A DNA stretch of 64,000 nucleotides from Strongylocentrotus droebachiensis (GCA_035222895.1 JAVYIG010000904.1:1-64000); one strand, 5' to 3'; positions 45,024 through 57,186 are shown, numbered from the stretch's first letter. Made by a program: numbers and translations. The notes: generated by a model from the sequence alone, not told the origin.

Positions 45024-46519
45024 AGGTGGTCTGTCAACGACGTCAGAATTTTTTTCTTTCTTTTTATTTTTTTAAATTCTTCTACCCCATCTTTTGTGCA
45101 GAGGATAACCCAAGATCAGATTAGTCAATTTCTTTCAATTTTGACACAGTCATGGGTCATTGTCATAAGACATGACAATAACATTTTCAAGATCATCAGT
45201 TCTTCATGACGTCATCGAAGCGCCATTTTGTGAAATTTTCTGAAAATCAACTCATGATCTTATCTTCATAACAGAAAGTAATTTCTCATTCATATTTATC
45301 ATGATGAAGATCATTATCCGTCCGGTCATTTTCAGGTCAACAAACGTGCGGATGTTTTAGGCCATTTCAAGCATTTCAAAATTTTGCGCGCGCGCGTCTT
45401 CTTTCGTCATGGCCGTATACAACATCGAATCGCCATTTTTTCTCTCTCATGATAATCCCCATTTTTTATCTCTTTAAGACTATTAGTAACAGAATGAGCC
45501 TCCGTTCCTCAAAAATGCCCGTATGTGCGAGCTCTTGTGAAACATAGCATATGTCGGAAAAAACATGCCTATACAAAATCCATTATAGCTCTTTAGGAAG
45601 TCCGTTGACCCCCCAATTTGTTTTCATATTTAGATAGAATATGAGTCGGAGATATGATTTCAGGTCTCATGTTGCCATTAAATATATTTTGACATCATCA
45701 TAATGGCCTTGGAACTCAAAATACGAATTTGCATATTATGACGTCAGCAAATTTATGGAAAATTGATTGTTTCTCTGTCAATATTGATCGATTTTCTTCT
45801 AAATTGTGATATGTTGTAGTTAAGACAATTCTCTACATCATTTTCATTTAAATGACGTCATCATGGTGAAAATTTCAATTAAAGGTGACATGTCAGAACT
45901 TTCTTAATTTGCGTGTTATGCCTATGGAAGGTAAATTTTGTTCACATCATGAATCTACATGACATTGTACTGCAGTATCTCGCTTATTTTTGCTATATTG
46001 TCTTCCCAATTTTGATATAATTAGCTGAGACTATGGGCAATGGGGGACGTTTCTTTTGTTTTTTGATCTAATGCTGGGATCATGTCTAAAATTTTCAATT
46101 TAAAGCTGCACTTGCGACTTTGCCATGGCCGTTTGTCAGCTTTGCATGTAAAGTCTATGAGGAATATGTTGGTCCAATGGTTAAAGCACTTGCCTCCCAT
46201 TCAATCGACCCAGGTTTGAAGATTCGATTCCCGGTTGGTCAATGTTTTTAATTTTTTTTTTTGGTTCGATTTTACATATGATTTTATCATCTTCTTCGAC
46301 TGCCATATACATATACAATCACAAACAATGTAATAAAATGCATAATAACCTAGTTATAATGGCCTTGGAACTCAAAATACGAATTTGCATATTATGACTT
46401 CGGCATATTTATGGAAAATTGAATGTATCTCTGTCAATATCGATCGATTTTCTTCCAAATTTCGATATGTTGTAGCTGTGACAAGATCAGCGTCCACCAG
46501 ATTTAATAACAGACCACCT
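45024..46519. mobile_element. 1.5-kb inverted-repeat DNA element, AATT flanks
   Basis: Ends AGGTGGTCTGT at both termini in inverted orientation, flanked on each side by AATT. The interior has many TGACGTCAT-like words and a ~130-bp direct repeat (AATGGCCTTGGAACTCAAAA at about 45703 and 46359). It also holds a tRNA-like segment. No transposase. Confidence 0.7.
46172..46246 (+). other. tRNA-like segment within a DNA element
   Basis: TGGTTAAAGCACTTGCC resembles an A box, CTCCCAT would form an anticodon loop with CCC (Gly), and GATTCGATTCCCGG resembles a B box. The D arm is incomplete and the acceptor ends do not pair well. Treated as a tRNA-derived relic, not a tRNA gene. Confidence 0.35.
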
Positions 46520-46775
46520 AATTCTTTTGAATGACGAATTAAACTCTCGTTGAAATTGTGTTCTAATTAAATGTTTCTTGTACACATATTCATTTCATTT
46601 TCCAGGTTCTTTGTCCAATTATGATCTTGATTATAATTATACATGTATTGCAAAATAATAATTGTTTTAAATAGATATATTGCTATATCATGCTTTTTCA
46701 TGTAAAATGAAAATTAGCTATGCAGCCATATTGTTGAGGAAAATGAGAGTGTGAAGTTTGTTTGTAGAGTTTAAG

Positions 46776-47005
46776 CATTTGTAATTCTGTGTTGTACCTT
46801 CTTCATATATCTTTTAAAGTAACTAATAATATGTCGTGTATGATATTTACGCAATATTTGTAATTGTGTGTTGTACCTTCTATATATCTTTTAAAGTAAC
46901 TAATTATACGTCATGTATGATATTTACGCAATATTTGTAATTGTGTGTTGTACCTTCTATATATCTTTTAAAGGAACTAATTATATGTCATGTATGATAT
47001 TTACG
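46776..47005. repeat. three 76-bp tandem units
   Basis: Units start GCATTTGTAATTCTGTGTTG-like at 46776, 46852 and 46928 and contain ATATCTTTTAAAG and TATGATATTTACG. Copies are about 90% alike by eye. Confidence 0.85.
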
Positions 47006-47435
47006 TATATGCTTTCTGGACCCCATGGAATACCAGTAGTGTCGTGCCTGGCACAGCTGAATATGGATTTTCCAGCCGTTTCAATCATACTATACTTGTA
47101 TTGTATGTTAGTTTTTAATCAAACATAGAATAAATACTATTATATCATGCATCAACAAGCTATTGGCTTTTGATTGGTTGAGAGCTCGTCACGTGACCAG
47201 AAATATTCCATATATTTTAAGGTTGCTCTGAAAAAGTACTATATGAGAGTATTATTTGGGAGTACTATTTGGGAGTTGAAACAAAATTGTGATTTTGTTT
47301 TTAATTGATCTTAATTTAATGAAAACATATATTTTTTTATCTTTTTTGATAAAAATTGACATTTTTTTGTATTCTAATTTTTTTTTCTCCCAAAAATAGG
47401 ATTAAAAAAATATATATATATACCATGCCTTCTAT

Positions 47436-47562
47436 TCGAGGAACTGGTTAAAACTATGGGCCTCGGTGACTCCAAAAGTACCATTTGCTTCGGGGCTGCG
47501 CCCCTCAGCAAATAGTACTATTGGAGTCACCTCTTGCGCATAATTTTAACCAGAACCTCTCA
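47436..47562. repeat. long hairpin / foldback element
   Basis: An almost perfect palindrome about 127 bp long. The inner core GGTGACTCCAA...TTGGAGTCACC flanks ATTTGCT/AGCAAAT, and the loop GGGGCTGCGCCCC is itself self-complementary. Outer arms CTGGTTAAAA.../...TTTTAACCAG extend the pairing. Confidence 0.85.
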
Positions 47563-50040
47563 AGACAGTGTATATTTGTATACTAATACTACTACTACAT
47601 GATCGTACTTCAGAAAAGTACTTATGAAGTCTTAATATGTCAATATGAGAACGGACATGAACAGCTGCATTGTGTCATAGTATTCGTGGTCTCTCAGTCT
47701 GATCATAGGCATAGCATAAAAAGCTGCAAAAGATATTTTATGAGCAAAGCAGTTTCAATGTTAATGTTTTGATGTGTTTTGTACCAATTACTTACAATCA
47801 TTTTCATACCAAAAAAAAAGACCTTTGGACAGTGTATGAATAGAAGTATGTTCAATTATTGTTCCTTTTTTTTTTTTACACATTTCTATTTTTATAGTAA
47901 GATGATAGGAAATCTTGCCCAGCATTCTTTTGAATTAATGTAATTGCATATTATGAAGAATTATGATGATCATATTTAGTTACATGTGCAGTTTAGCAGT
48001 GCTAATATAGCTAAAAGTATTATGATACGGGTACAGTGTTAACTTTTAGGTGTTAGGTGAATCGCTGTGTTTTACTGCAAGGCACTGGCTTTTTAATGCA
48101 GTTCCCCAGGCACAATTTTATTATATAATTATTACTTCATATTTTATGAAATTGATTAATTAAATTAAATGAGCCGTATCTTGAATGTATGATTTGTTTG
48201 ATACCCATACCGATTGTGAAGTCTTTCGTCTTTTGTAATCCAATTTATCGGACATAATGGTAAATTAATAAGATTTTCATCATAAACTAGAATCATTGGT
48301 ATTTTCTATAAGCCCTACAAAAAGATGTTGTATTCAATAGTTGCCCTTTGCGACCGACCTAAAAATTCTGAAATCGACGCGGGTGGGCTTTTATTTTTTA
48401 TTTTTTTAATATTTTTTTTTACCATTTTTTTTAGAGAAACTGAGAAATATCAGCCAAAAGAGAGAGTTTAAAAAAAATATTTAAAAAATCCGACCGACCG
48501 ACCCATGTTTTTGCACCTAAAGGGCAATACAACATCAGTTCTTTCTCTTTGTTAAGGCCTTATTGCTACATGTTGTTAAAAATAAATCTCATGTCTTGGA
48601 AAGGGGTGTACAGTGAAGCCTGTATAATTATATAGACCACTCAAGTGAGACAACGAGAGCAATTTTTTTAGCACAGGTTTCTTTCATATATCTTTCTTGA
48701 AACACAGTTCCAGGGAATCTAACAAAAAAGTATGCTCTTTATAAGCAGTTGGTCTTTTATACATGCAGTATATATATCGTTAAGGCAGGTTTGACAGTGT
48801 GAGAACATGATAAAAATGCTAAAAACAAAAATGGTGATTTGAACTGAAAAGTATTATTTGTAATTCTACTTCTATTTAAAAAATATATTATGTCTAAATA
48901 AGTGTAGGTATAATATTTTTTATAAACATTGCTTTCCGGGAATGGCGTGTGAATAATCTTTTTACCTGAAACATATGCATATTATATTCTATTTTTTTTG
49001 TATAGCATACTAATTTTTTCAAAGCTGATGATATACAAGCCATACAAATAAATGTTATAATGCAATACAATCTCTGAAATGACTAAATGAGTGAAATGAA
49101 TCATATATCTGTTTTGTAGTGAGTTTATGAAGGAGGAAGATGCCATTTGAAGGTAAATCAGGGATATAATTAAAGTGGTAGAATATGATGAGGAGAAACG
49201 AAAAAGGAGGAATGATAGGGAAATGTATGTAAGAAAAGTATTTAGGCCTAATTCTAAAGGAATTATGATTTATTGAAATATGCTGTGAGAGAGTTGAAAC
49301 TAGACATATTATGTTGCCAGATGGTGAAATGAAAAGATACAACTTGTTGAAAAATCAATTCGACGTAAATGGGAAAGACTATATACTGCAAGAAGTATAG
49401 CTTTATGAATAAAGAAGGGCAGTGATCAAAAAGTTAGTCAGGTTCACAAAGATGAAATAAAGGCATTTCTAAAGATATAATAATGCCTATAATGAGTTCA
49501 GACATCTTTAATAATGTGAAACATTTTTATGTAAACTTTTGTTGAAATGAAGATCGAGATGGCAATCTCTGGGCTCTTTTTGTTTGAAAAATATGTATGA
49601 TTTGAGTGATACTGAATTTATTGCAAAAGATTATGATCATTACAACTATTGATACAAAAACACGAGAATTACAGTCTGCATAATATTCTGTTATATAATT
49701 GCAGCCTTTTACAAAATGTACGTTTGGCTGCACAAATTCAGAAACTTTAGAAGCTATGTTCAGATGTTTTGGAATGAAACCTTGCAAAGTTTGGTCGTCT
49801 ATGTTTGGCTTGCGAACTCCTCTCCAATTTGCTCTCTATATCCTAAACTTTTATTTCCTTCGTTACTAATGATGGAATAGATTTTCTCCAAAAAGTTAGG
49901 GATATAAAGAAACATATTTGGCATCACAATATTCAGGGTGCATGTACGATTGAACATTTTTATTGAGGGAAAATCTTTAAAAATACACTGTGTAAGGGTG
50001 TGTTAACGTGCCCCTCCCCTTGTTTCATAGACGCAGGCTA
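47563..50040. other. gene-free stretch with a small TIR element
   Basis: No exons were recognised. At 48343-48526 the ends TTGCCCTTTGCGACCGACC and (opposite strand) TTGCCCTTTAGGTGC form an inverted repeat around T-rich DNA, a probable ~185-bp MITE. A 95-codon minus-strand open frame at 49055-49342 has no domain signature. Confidence 0.45.
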
Positions 50041-50325
50041 TGTTAAAACTAGGCAAGTCCACTCCAAAAAAAACTTGCTTTCAATAGAAGCAAAGAAATC
50101 TATCTTGTCTATCCTTTATTTTGATAGTAATTGGTAAATAGTGAGGCAATGACGTCACAAACTGATAACCGAATTGGCACTTTGTGTACTGAACGATTTT
50201 CATTTTCCATAGTTTTTCAAAAATTCATTTAACTTCCTTATTATTTTTCCGATTTTACTCAATTTGTTTGGCTCTGTTTCTTTTGTTTTCCGCTTCTCTT
50301 AAAAGCAAATTATTTTTGGAGTGAT

Positions 50326-50500
50326 TGATTGATTGATTGATTTGTATTCGTCAAGCTTCCAACATACAACAATATACAAGAACAACAGATCAAAAATTAA
50401 GTCAACTTAAACAGGGATAACCCACGAGTAGAAAGCTCGAGAGCTTATTTCCAGTGGGATCCCGACATAGCTTACATGTACAAAATTAATAGGTTAAAGA
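50326..50500 (-). repeat. LINE-type 3' tail with (AATC)n
   Basis: The minus strand runs from TCGAGCTTTCTACTCGTGGG through GTATGTTGGAAGCTTGACGA then AATACAAATC and a short (AATC)n end. This is the usual organisation of CR1/L2-like 3' untranslated tails. No coding part remains. Confidence 0.5.
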
Positions 50501-50502
50501 CT

Positions 50503-50870
50503 GTCATGCGATTGCATTGTGAAAGAAACGCTGTGGAATCGATCAGAAAAGGTTGATCATCTAGCATATGTAGGTTCTGGAATCATCAAAATGATCAGAA
50601 ATTTGGCCCAGTCTTGGTAAAGTTACAAGCACTGTACACAGAAAGATGTATATGGAACTATACGCGACATGTGCGCGACACGTGTGTTATATCTATCAGG
50701 TCCAAATAGATATAATAATGTACCAAATATATCAATTAGGTTTCTCGGCAAAATGTGTATGATCACGAATATTCTTTCACGTGATTGGTAATAAGAGCTT
50801 CAATTTCATTTTTTGAAGGGGGAGGGGGGGGGGCGTTTCCAAAACTGGTCTTTACCTTTAAATAAGAAAA
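50503..50870. repeat. dispersed repeat family R, copy 1
   Basis: Begins GTCATGCGATTGCATTGTGA, contains GGAATCGATCAGAAAAGGTT and ACATGTGCGCGACACGTGTG, and ends GGCGTTTCCAAAACTGGTCT. Two other copies lie in the window (57187-57362 and 60747-61130). Confidence 0.85.
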
Positions 50871-51116
50871 AAAAATCAAGATAATAATTGAATAATAACA
50901 CCATTCGATCAGCTGATGAAATATTAATGTACAAGACTCAGTAAGAAAAGGAAAGAAAAAGAAAAAAAGGAGGACTATAGGAGGAGGAAGAAGCCCAGAA
51001 GAAGATGAGTGGACTTGACCTTTAAGTGGATACAATTCCGTCCCTCGATCGGATAGGACGTTACATGGAGGCTCCGTGTAGGCCTATACAGGAGAGTCGC
51101 CACCCATGCATGTTAA

Positions 51117-51567
51117 ATGGAACCAAAACCTTCATACTAATTGATACTTTTATTGTAAAGTTTAAGATATTTGAAAAATATCAGTTAAAATTTGGACAAC
51201 TCTCCATGCCTTTTGTACATCAAATTTCATGTTTTTCCTTCTTTGTTGTGATTGAGATAATCGACTACCCTGAAAGTAAGATATAGAATGCAAAATGATA
51301 TTCTACTTCACATGTTATGAAGTCGGATCAAGAACACAAATAAATACGAAGAAAACGGGAAAATTGTGAAAGTTTATGTACAAAAGGCATGGAGAGTTGT
51401 CCACAGATGATGTCATCAAATTGAATACCGCTCTCTAGTGACTAGTCATTTCAAAAAGCTCTAACTTCCTTATTCCTTGCCCGAGTTTGTTCAAATTTTC
51501 ACCGATTTTATTCAAATCTTTTAAACTTTGCAATAAAAGTAACTTAGTATGAAGGTTTTGGTTCCCT
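51117..51567. mobile_element. 451-bp foldback MITE with TTAA duplication
   Basis: TTAA (51113-51116 and 51568-51571) flanks ends ATGGAACCAAAACCTTCATA and, on the other strand, AGGGAACCAAAACCTTCATA. The inverted similarity continues for more than 55 bases. Inner blocks GGACAACTCTCCATGCCTTT and its complement at 51376-51401 add a second inverted pair. No coding sequence. Confidence 0.8.
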
Positions 51568-51579
51568 TTAAGAACCCAC

Positions 51580-53100
51580 TCGTTTAAAGCACTGCTGTTC
51601 AGTGCGTCCTATATATAGCAAACAATGCCTAACCGGTGCCTGTTGGTCCCAATCCCCTTTTTCTTGAGATAACCACCTGTCAGTGACCTTCCAGGGAGGT
51701 CTAATCCCCTGGCCTGGTGAGTCCACCTGCACGCCGAGCATATACTGCATCTGCAAGAATCTTTATTTGAAGAAGAAGGTGATTACCAGTATAGTAGTTT
51801 TTCACTATCTAAAGAGCGCCCTCTACGGTCAAGTACAAGTACATACTCAATGGTCAGATCAGGTACATGTACAGTGCACTGTGCATGCAGTGAAACAAAG
51901 CAAGTCGATAATATTTCCTACTTTTCAGTATCTAGTTCTGTCGCCAATTAGTGAAAGCATATTTATCGGTCCTTTTTAACCATTGAAGACACCTCTTAGG
52001 ATATCCGGTACACTTTGGGTAAGTTTTCCTAAATGAACCTGTGAATGAAGTCATATTCAGATGTCGATTTATTCGAGATTTTTATTGTTTTTTCTACCAC
52101 TCCACTTTGTACGGAGCTACCTACTGTCTAACTCCAGCGAGCTCCGCCGCCGCCTTGGGCGGGCGAGCTACCTGGGGTTACCTACTGTCTAACTCCGGCT
52201 TGTGCCCTTCACCGGTCGGGGCGGGGCGGGGCCGAGCGCTGACATTCCGCAGATGAGGGGGGGGGGGGGGGGGGGGGAGGGGGGGAGCAATAATTTTTTT
52301 GGGGGGCTTGAGGTTTTTCCATAAACCGAGAGATTCTACATCGTTGGCGGGAGAGCAGGAGGAAGGCGTGGTGGCGGGAGTCTCCAACTGCTTTTGTGAG
52401 CTGAGACTCCCTCCAAAATACAGGAGGGTTGACAGCTCTGTCTATATTACGCATTCGATAGGTAAAATATGGGCATAAGATTGGTGGTCAGATCCAATCC
52501 ACCAAATCCTCATAGGAGCGCCTCTGGTCAGCTCTGTCTCTAAAGAGAGGAGCCGACCCTACCCAAATCAGAGGCTAACGAACGAAAGAGACAGAAATTT
52601 TGGTCTATTCTAGATCTAGATGATGATCTACGGTATTACTAAGATCTAAAAATTAGAATTTCGAATCTAGAATCTAGTTAAGTAGATGTCTCAGAGTAAA
52701 AGCAATGTCATTTTCACAAGAAAAGGCTTTGCTTTGGGTTTGCCCTGGCTTTGATGTTGATTTGACATTGCAAAAATCATAAATCAGACATTTACTTGGA
52801 CTTATTTGGATGTAGAGACGTAAAGCTTAAACTAGCTTATTTGTCCCTCATTACATTGGGTAGTCTCTGATATTATAGGGTGAAAACTTGAGTAGATGGG
52901 TTTTCCAGTGCCCCTCAACAACAGATGTTAACACTAGTGGCAGAAACTGCGTCCTCTGGCCTCGGTGTGTATTGTGATTTGACAGACGTGTGTCAATGAC
53001 AGTCAATCAGATATGATTATTTACGTCTGGGGACCGACCTTTAAACATCACCATCCGAAAGACGTTACTCAGTTTCGAACCTGCGTCCTCGGCTGAATCA
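51580..53100. other. gene-free stretch with GC-rich island and G-run
   Basis: At 52110-52260 a GC-rich, CpG-containing segment (CGAGCTCCGCCGCCGCC, GGTCGGGGCGGGGCGGGGCC) includes a duplicated GCTACCTACTGTCTAACTCC-like phrase (52117 and 52170) and is followed by a long G-run (52256-52286). It could be a promoter-like CpG island or a repeat; no exon next to it was recognised. Confidence 0.35.
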
Positions 53101-53126
53101 GTTTGTAATTTCCACTGTTAGCTGGA

Positions 53127-53945
53127 TTACAGGCGCACGCCAGAACGCCATAAAGCACTCCAATTATTTATACTTCTAACTGAAAAGGAATTCTGCCTTA
53201 CCGGTAACTGTAATCTGCACCTATGCGTTTTTAGTTTCATGCTACATGTATGAGTATGACCTCTGGTTCTGCCACTGTTGTCAATCTGAAATAAGTTGTT
53301 TAGCTCAATTCGATGAAGTCCTCTTGAAATTGTATAGATTTGAATTAATTCAGCTCTTTGTCTTCTGTAATTGTTCAGGATAGCATCTACATGTAGATGG
53401 CGAAGATGGGGTACATACAAAGTCTAGTCGCCCTCTGTTGTACTTTCTCAAGTAGATCTTCATCCTTTATTAAGACAGGGGCCCATACAGAGTTGCAATA
53501 TTCCAAAGTAGGTCTTATAATGGCCTTATAAAACTTGAGCCATCCTTTCTCATTTAAGGCTGTGGAAGATCTCTTAATCATGCCAAGTTTTACATTATCC
53601 CTTTTGGCAACATTAGCAGCATGGGCACTGAAGGAGAGAAACTTATCAAAGAGAACTCGTACATAATTATAGGCCCCTCTCTTTTTCCTCAGACTTGACT
53701 TCTTGAGGATCATCTTCAGTTGTCATTTGATACCTGAAGTTCTGATTACTTTGACTGTAGTGTGTACAACTTTACTTTACTTTACTAAATTGAAGTTGCC
53801 ACAGATTTGCCCATTCCTTAACTGCATTTACATCGTCCTGAAGATCATCCGCATCTCTCTGAGAGTCTACAATACAGTACATCTTGGTGTCATCCGTGAA
53901 TACAATGTAGCTTCATGTTTACTTGAGATTCTGGTAGATCGGTAA
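53127..53945 (-). pseudogene. element C: 5'-truncated non-LTR reverse transcriptase
   Basis: From 53945 leftwards the minus strand encodes FTDDTKMYCIVDSQRDADDL (the catalytic block with T in place of the usual A of ADD), DVNAVKEWANLWQLQFSK, and LFDKFLSFSAHAANVAKR. These are followed by FYKAIIRPTLEYCNSVWAPV and then, after a frameshift near 53400, LPHLRHL, RRQRAELIQIYTI and NSFSVRSINNWSAL. This is the palm-to-C-terminal part of a Jockey-superfamily RT. It is truncated in the palm and carries a stop and frameshifts. Confidence 0.85.
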
Positions 53946-53964
53946 ATACGGTAATGCTGGAGAT

Positions 53965-54260
53965 ATTGGCATTCATTTTCTTTATTAATTAATTTCTTTC
54001 TGTCGGCTTACTTTTTGTCATGATAGCCGGTAAGATCAGCGATATTTATTGTTTCCCTTTTCTCTCTCACACGATCTGTCTCTCTTTTTATTTCTCAAGG
54101 GCCGAAGAAATTGGCATTAATTTTCTTCATTGATTTCTCTTTTTTCCTGTTGGCTTGCATTTTTTGTCATAAAAGCCGGTAAGATCAGCGATATTTAATT
54201 GTTTTCGCTACTCTCTCACGCGACCTGTCTCTCTTTTTATATCTCAAGCGCCGAAGAATT
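53965..54260. repeat. ~140-bp tandem duplication
   Basis: Two successive segments share GGCATT..TTTTCTT, TCGGCTTACTTTTTGTCAT, AGCCGGTAAGATCAGCGATA then TTTA, and ATCTGTCTCTCTTTTT. A T-run follows the second copy. Confidence 0.85.
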
Positions 54261-54360
54261 TTTTTTTTTTTTTTTTTTAATAATCAAAATATCAGGTACG
54301 GACATCAAAATGAGAGGTTCAAGATGTCCTGTTTGTCACGCTGTAATTGCCCAATAGTTA

Positions 54361-54421
54361 TGTAGGAACAACGAGCAGGATATAATTGTTTGGAAAGTAT
54401 ATCCTACTTGTTGTTCCTACA
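54361..54421. repeat. hairpin, 23-bp arms
   Basis: TGTAGGAACAACGAGCAGGA then TAT pairs with ATATCCTACTTGTTGTTCCT then ACA around a 15-base loop, with two mismatches. It has no T-run after it and no known motif. Confidence 0.8.
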
Positions 54422-54664
54422 CTGTACATGTACATACAGCTGATTTTTTTCTGATCATTTTTATTGATCGGTGATCGGAATTATTATCTGATCTCACCTG
54501 ATCGGCTCCCGATCTGATGATCGTTAACAGGCCTAATTGTTACATACATGGTACATACATGTAGGCGTACTAGTAATATCAATCTTTGAGATACTGTATT
54601 AAAGCTGTTTGCAGATTAAGCAGAGAATATAAACACATCCTACTTTCTCCTCCAGATTACGCAT

Positions 54665-54767
54665 TTTTAGCTCATCCGGACCTAAGGGCCCGATGAGCTT
54701 ATGCCATGGCGTTGCATGGCGTGGCGTCCGTCCGTCCTTCCGTCCGTCCGTCTGTCCACAGTTTTCA
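54665..54767. repeat. dispersed repeat head (GCTCATCCGGACC ... CCGTCCGTCC)
   Basis: Palindromic GAGCTCATCCGGACCTAAGG-like / GGCCCGATGAGC sequence, then GGCGTTGCATGGCGTGGCGT and a (CCGTCCGT)n tract. It leads directly into the tandem array at 54768-55565 and probably forms one repeat with it. Confidence 0.65.
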
Positions 54768-55565
54768 AAATGCTTCTTCTTCGTTATTTTTTAACCAAAT
54801 TTGATTTTAATTGTTTCATATGATAGGGCTAGGAGGGGGATTTAAAACTTCTACACAGAATCGTAAAATTCATTATCTATGCTAATTTATGCAAATTTGT
54901 TCTAAATCACCAAAAATGCTTCTCCTTAATTTCTCGACCGATTTTGATTTGGTTTGCCTTATCTGGTAGAGCTAAATTTGGAACTCTAAATTTCTACACA
55001 GAATTTTGAGATTGTTCTCCATTAATTAATTATGGTAATTTATGCAAATTTATTCCAAAAATAATTTCAAAAATCACAAAAAATGCTTCTTCTCCTTCAT
55101 ATTTTGACCGATTTTGATTTGGTTTGCCTTATCTGGTAGAGCTAAATTTGGAACTCTAAATTTCTACACAGAATTTTGAGATTGTTCTCCATTAATTAAT
55201 TATGGTAATTTATGCAAATTTATTCCAAAAAAATTGCTTCTTCTCCCTCATTTCTTGCCCGATTTTGATTTGGTTTGCCTTATCTGGTAGAGCTAAATTT
55301 GGAACACTAAACTTCTACACAGAATTTAGAGATTTTGCTCCATTGATTATTTATGGTACTTTATGCAAATTTATTCCAGAAAAAAAAATTGCTTCTTCTC
55401 CCTCATTTCTTGACCGATTTTGATTTGGTTTGCTTTATCTGGTAGAGCTAAATTTGGTTTACTATAAATCTACACAGAATTTTGAGATTTTGCTCCATTG
55501 AATAATTATGGTAATTTATTCAAATTTATTCCAAAAATAACAAAAAATGCTTCTTTTCCTTAATT
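54768..55565. repeat. ~155-bp tandem array, five to six units
   Basis: Units start ATGCTTCTTCTCC-like at 54768, 54919, 55083, 55234, 55389 and 55547. Each contains GACCGATTTTGATTTGGTTT, then GGTAGAGCTAAATTTGGAA, CTACACAGAATTTTGAGATT and TATGGTAATTTATGCAAATT. Confidence 0.9.
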
Positions 55566-55569
55566 TCAT

Positions 55570-57180
55570 TTTTATTTAATTTTGTTTTAATTCATCAGTA
55601 TTATGCATGCATTGTTTTCATTCTCTTGTTACCTCCTAAAACTTCAATTTGTTTAAATATTTTAACAATTTTCTCACACTACATGTACAGTACTAGTTTT
55701 TGTCCCTTACAAACAAATTATTTTGCCATATTTTTCTGTTGACATATTTTTCTGTTGACAATTTACTGACTATTTATACCTCTGTCCTTTTCTTATCATA
55801 ATAAAAGGTGAGTATGTTTACATTTATCTCTTACTAAGTTCGAGTCCTGCTTGCCATAAAACTATATATTTTTCAACCAATTTTCATTCCATTTCCTTTA
55901 GTTTCTATTTAAAATCTTGTATAGCTAAATGAAATTATTTCCCTTCCTGGGCGTCAAATGTTTATTTTTTGACCAGTTCAAAAGTGTGCCACATAAAATT
56001 TACGATATTTGTTGTTGCGAGATGCGGATGAGCTCCATGTCATTGACGTTCTGGTTATTCTTTTGATTAAGATTTTGAAATGCAGTCTAATATTTGAATG
56101 AGTTTGTGTAAATACAGTTCATGCAGACCTGCACATTACAAATATTTGCACATGTCTGAAGAAAAGGATACTAAACCGCAGTCAGCTTGGTTCAGTAGCT
56201 CTAACTTGTTTTTTTTTTACACAATAGGCCATTCAAATTGTATGCATACCTTTGCTACATGTAAACTCCTACATAGGAATTATAGTGCATTCACCTGTTT
56301 TATAATTATGTATACATTTCAGTAGTCTGAACTCTGAATGCAGATTTTAAGCATCGCTTTTAAATCAAACAAGTCAAAATGTTTGCCCAAACTAGCAATG
56401 CATACATGCAATATATGCATTCAAACTATTTAATGACATACATGTACATTTTACATGTTCATGTACATTAACATGTTCATGTACATGTACATGTATTACA
56501 GGTACATGAACATTAATTAATAGTTAATCATTAGGTAAACATGTATAAATTTATATATGTACACTATACGCTCTACGAAAATGGCCTTAGAGATCTAAAT
56601 AGTATACTGTATATGGTTGTATACTGTGCAGTACGTGTATACATACAAACTCGAGTCGGCACAACAAATATTCTGTAGCAAAAAAACTTGGATAATTTAT
56701 ACTATTGAAAAAGTGAGAGTTGCTAGTAGCTCTAGGCATTCCTTTTATGGGATCAAACAGATTTTTTTCTATTCATATACTTTTACATAATATATCCGTA
56801 TTGGACATACAATGTAGAGTTGTATGACAAAGTCAGTTATTTTATTTCTTTTTATATTGATTTCAATCAAATTAATACATCAGCCATGCTTTTATGCATT
56901 GTCTCCTTCATGAAATTCTATGTAGGAATTGTGCTAAAGAATCATGAGTTCACAATTTTTACTCTTGTTTTGCTTTTGTAACTTTACTTTCCAGATAAAA
57001 ATAGCTGAAGAAGGAAATATGTTTCCAAAGGAGTTCTAAAGAGCAGTATATTCTTGTCATCGTCACGAGGCAATTTGTGTTACTAAAATGGACTTTACAA
57101 ACTTGACTTTGTCTTTAAATACATACAGCATTGAGTCTCACTTTCACAACCTGTTCGATTCCGTCTTAAAGATGAAGTTG
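55570..57180. other. gene-free AT-rich stretch
   Basis: Contains clustered ACATGTACATGT palindromes (56440-56510) and no recognisable exon. It may include the upstream part of the gene starting at 58.3 kb. Confidence 0.4.
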
Positions 57181-57186
57181 AGTTAT

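Larger units (their letters stand above)
50047..51021. mobile_element. TTAA-flanked element, AGGTCAAGTCCACTC ends
   Basis: Left TTAA then AACTAGGCAAGTCCACTCC; right GAGTGGACTTGACCT then TTAA. The repeated end GGCAAGTCCACTCC / GGTCAAGTCCACTC and the TTAA flanks fit a Kolobok- or piggyBac-type element. Inside are a further inverted CACTCCAAAAA pair (50060-50325), a LINE 3' tail, and one copy of the three-copy repeat family. Confidence 0.55.

Noticed and set aside
46172..46246. Functional tRNA-Gly (CCC) gene
   Set aside because: The D arm and acceptor stem do not pair properly and the segment lies within a transposable element; only A/B-box-like similarity remains.
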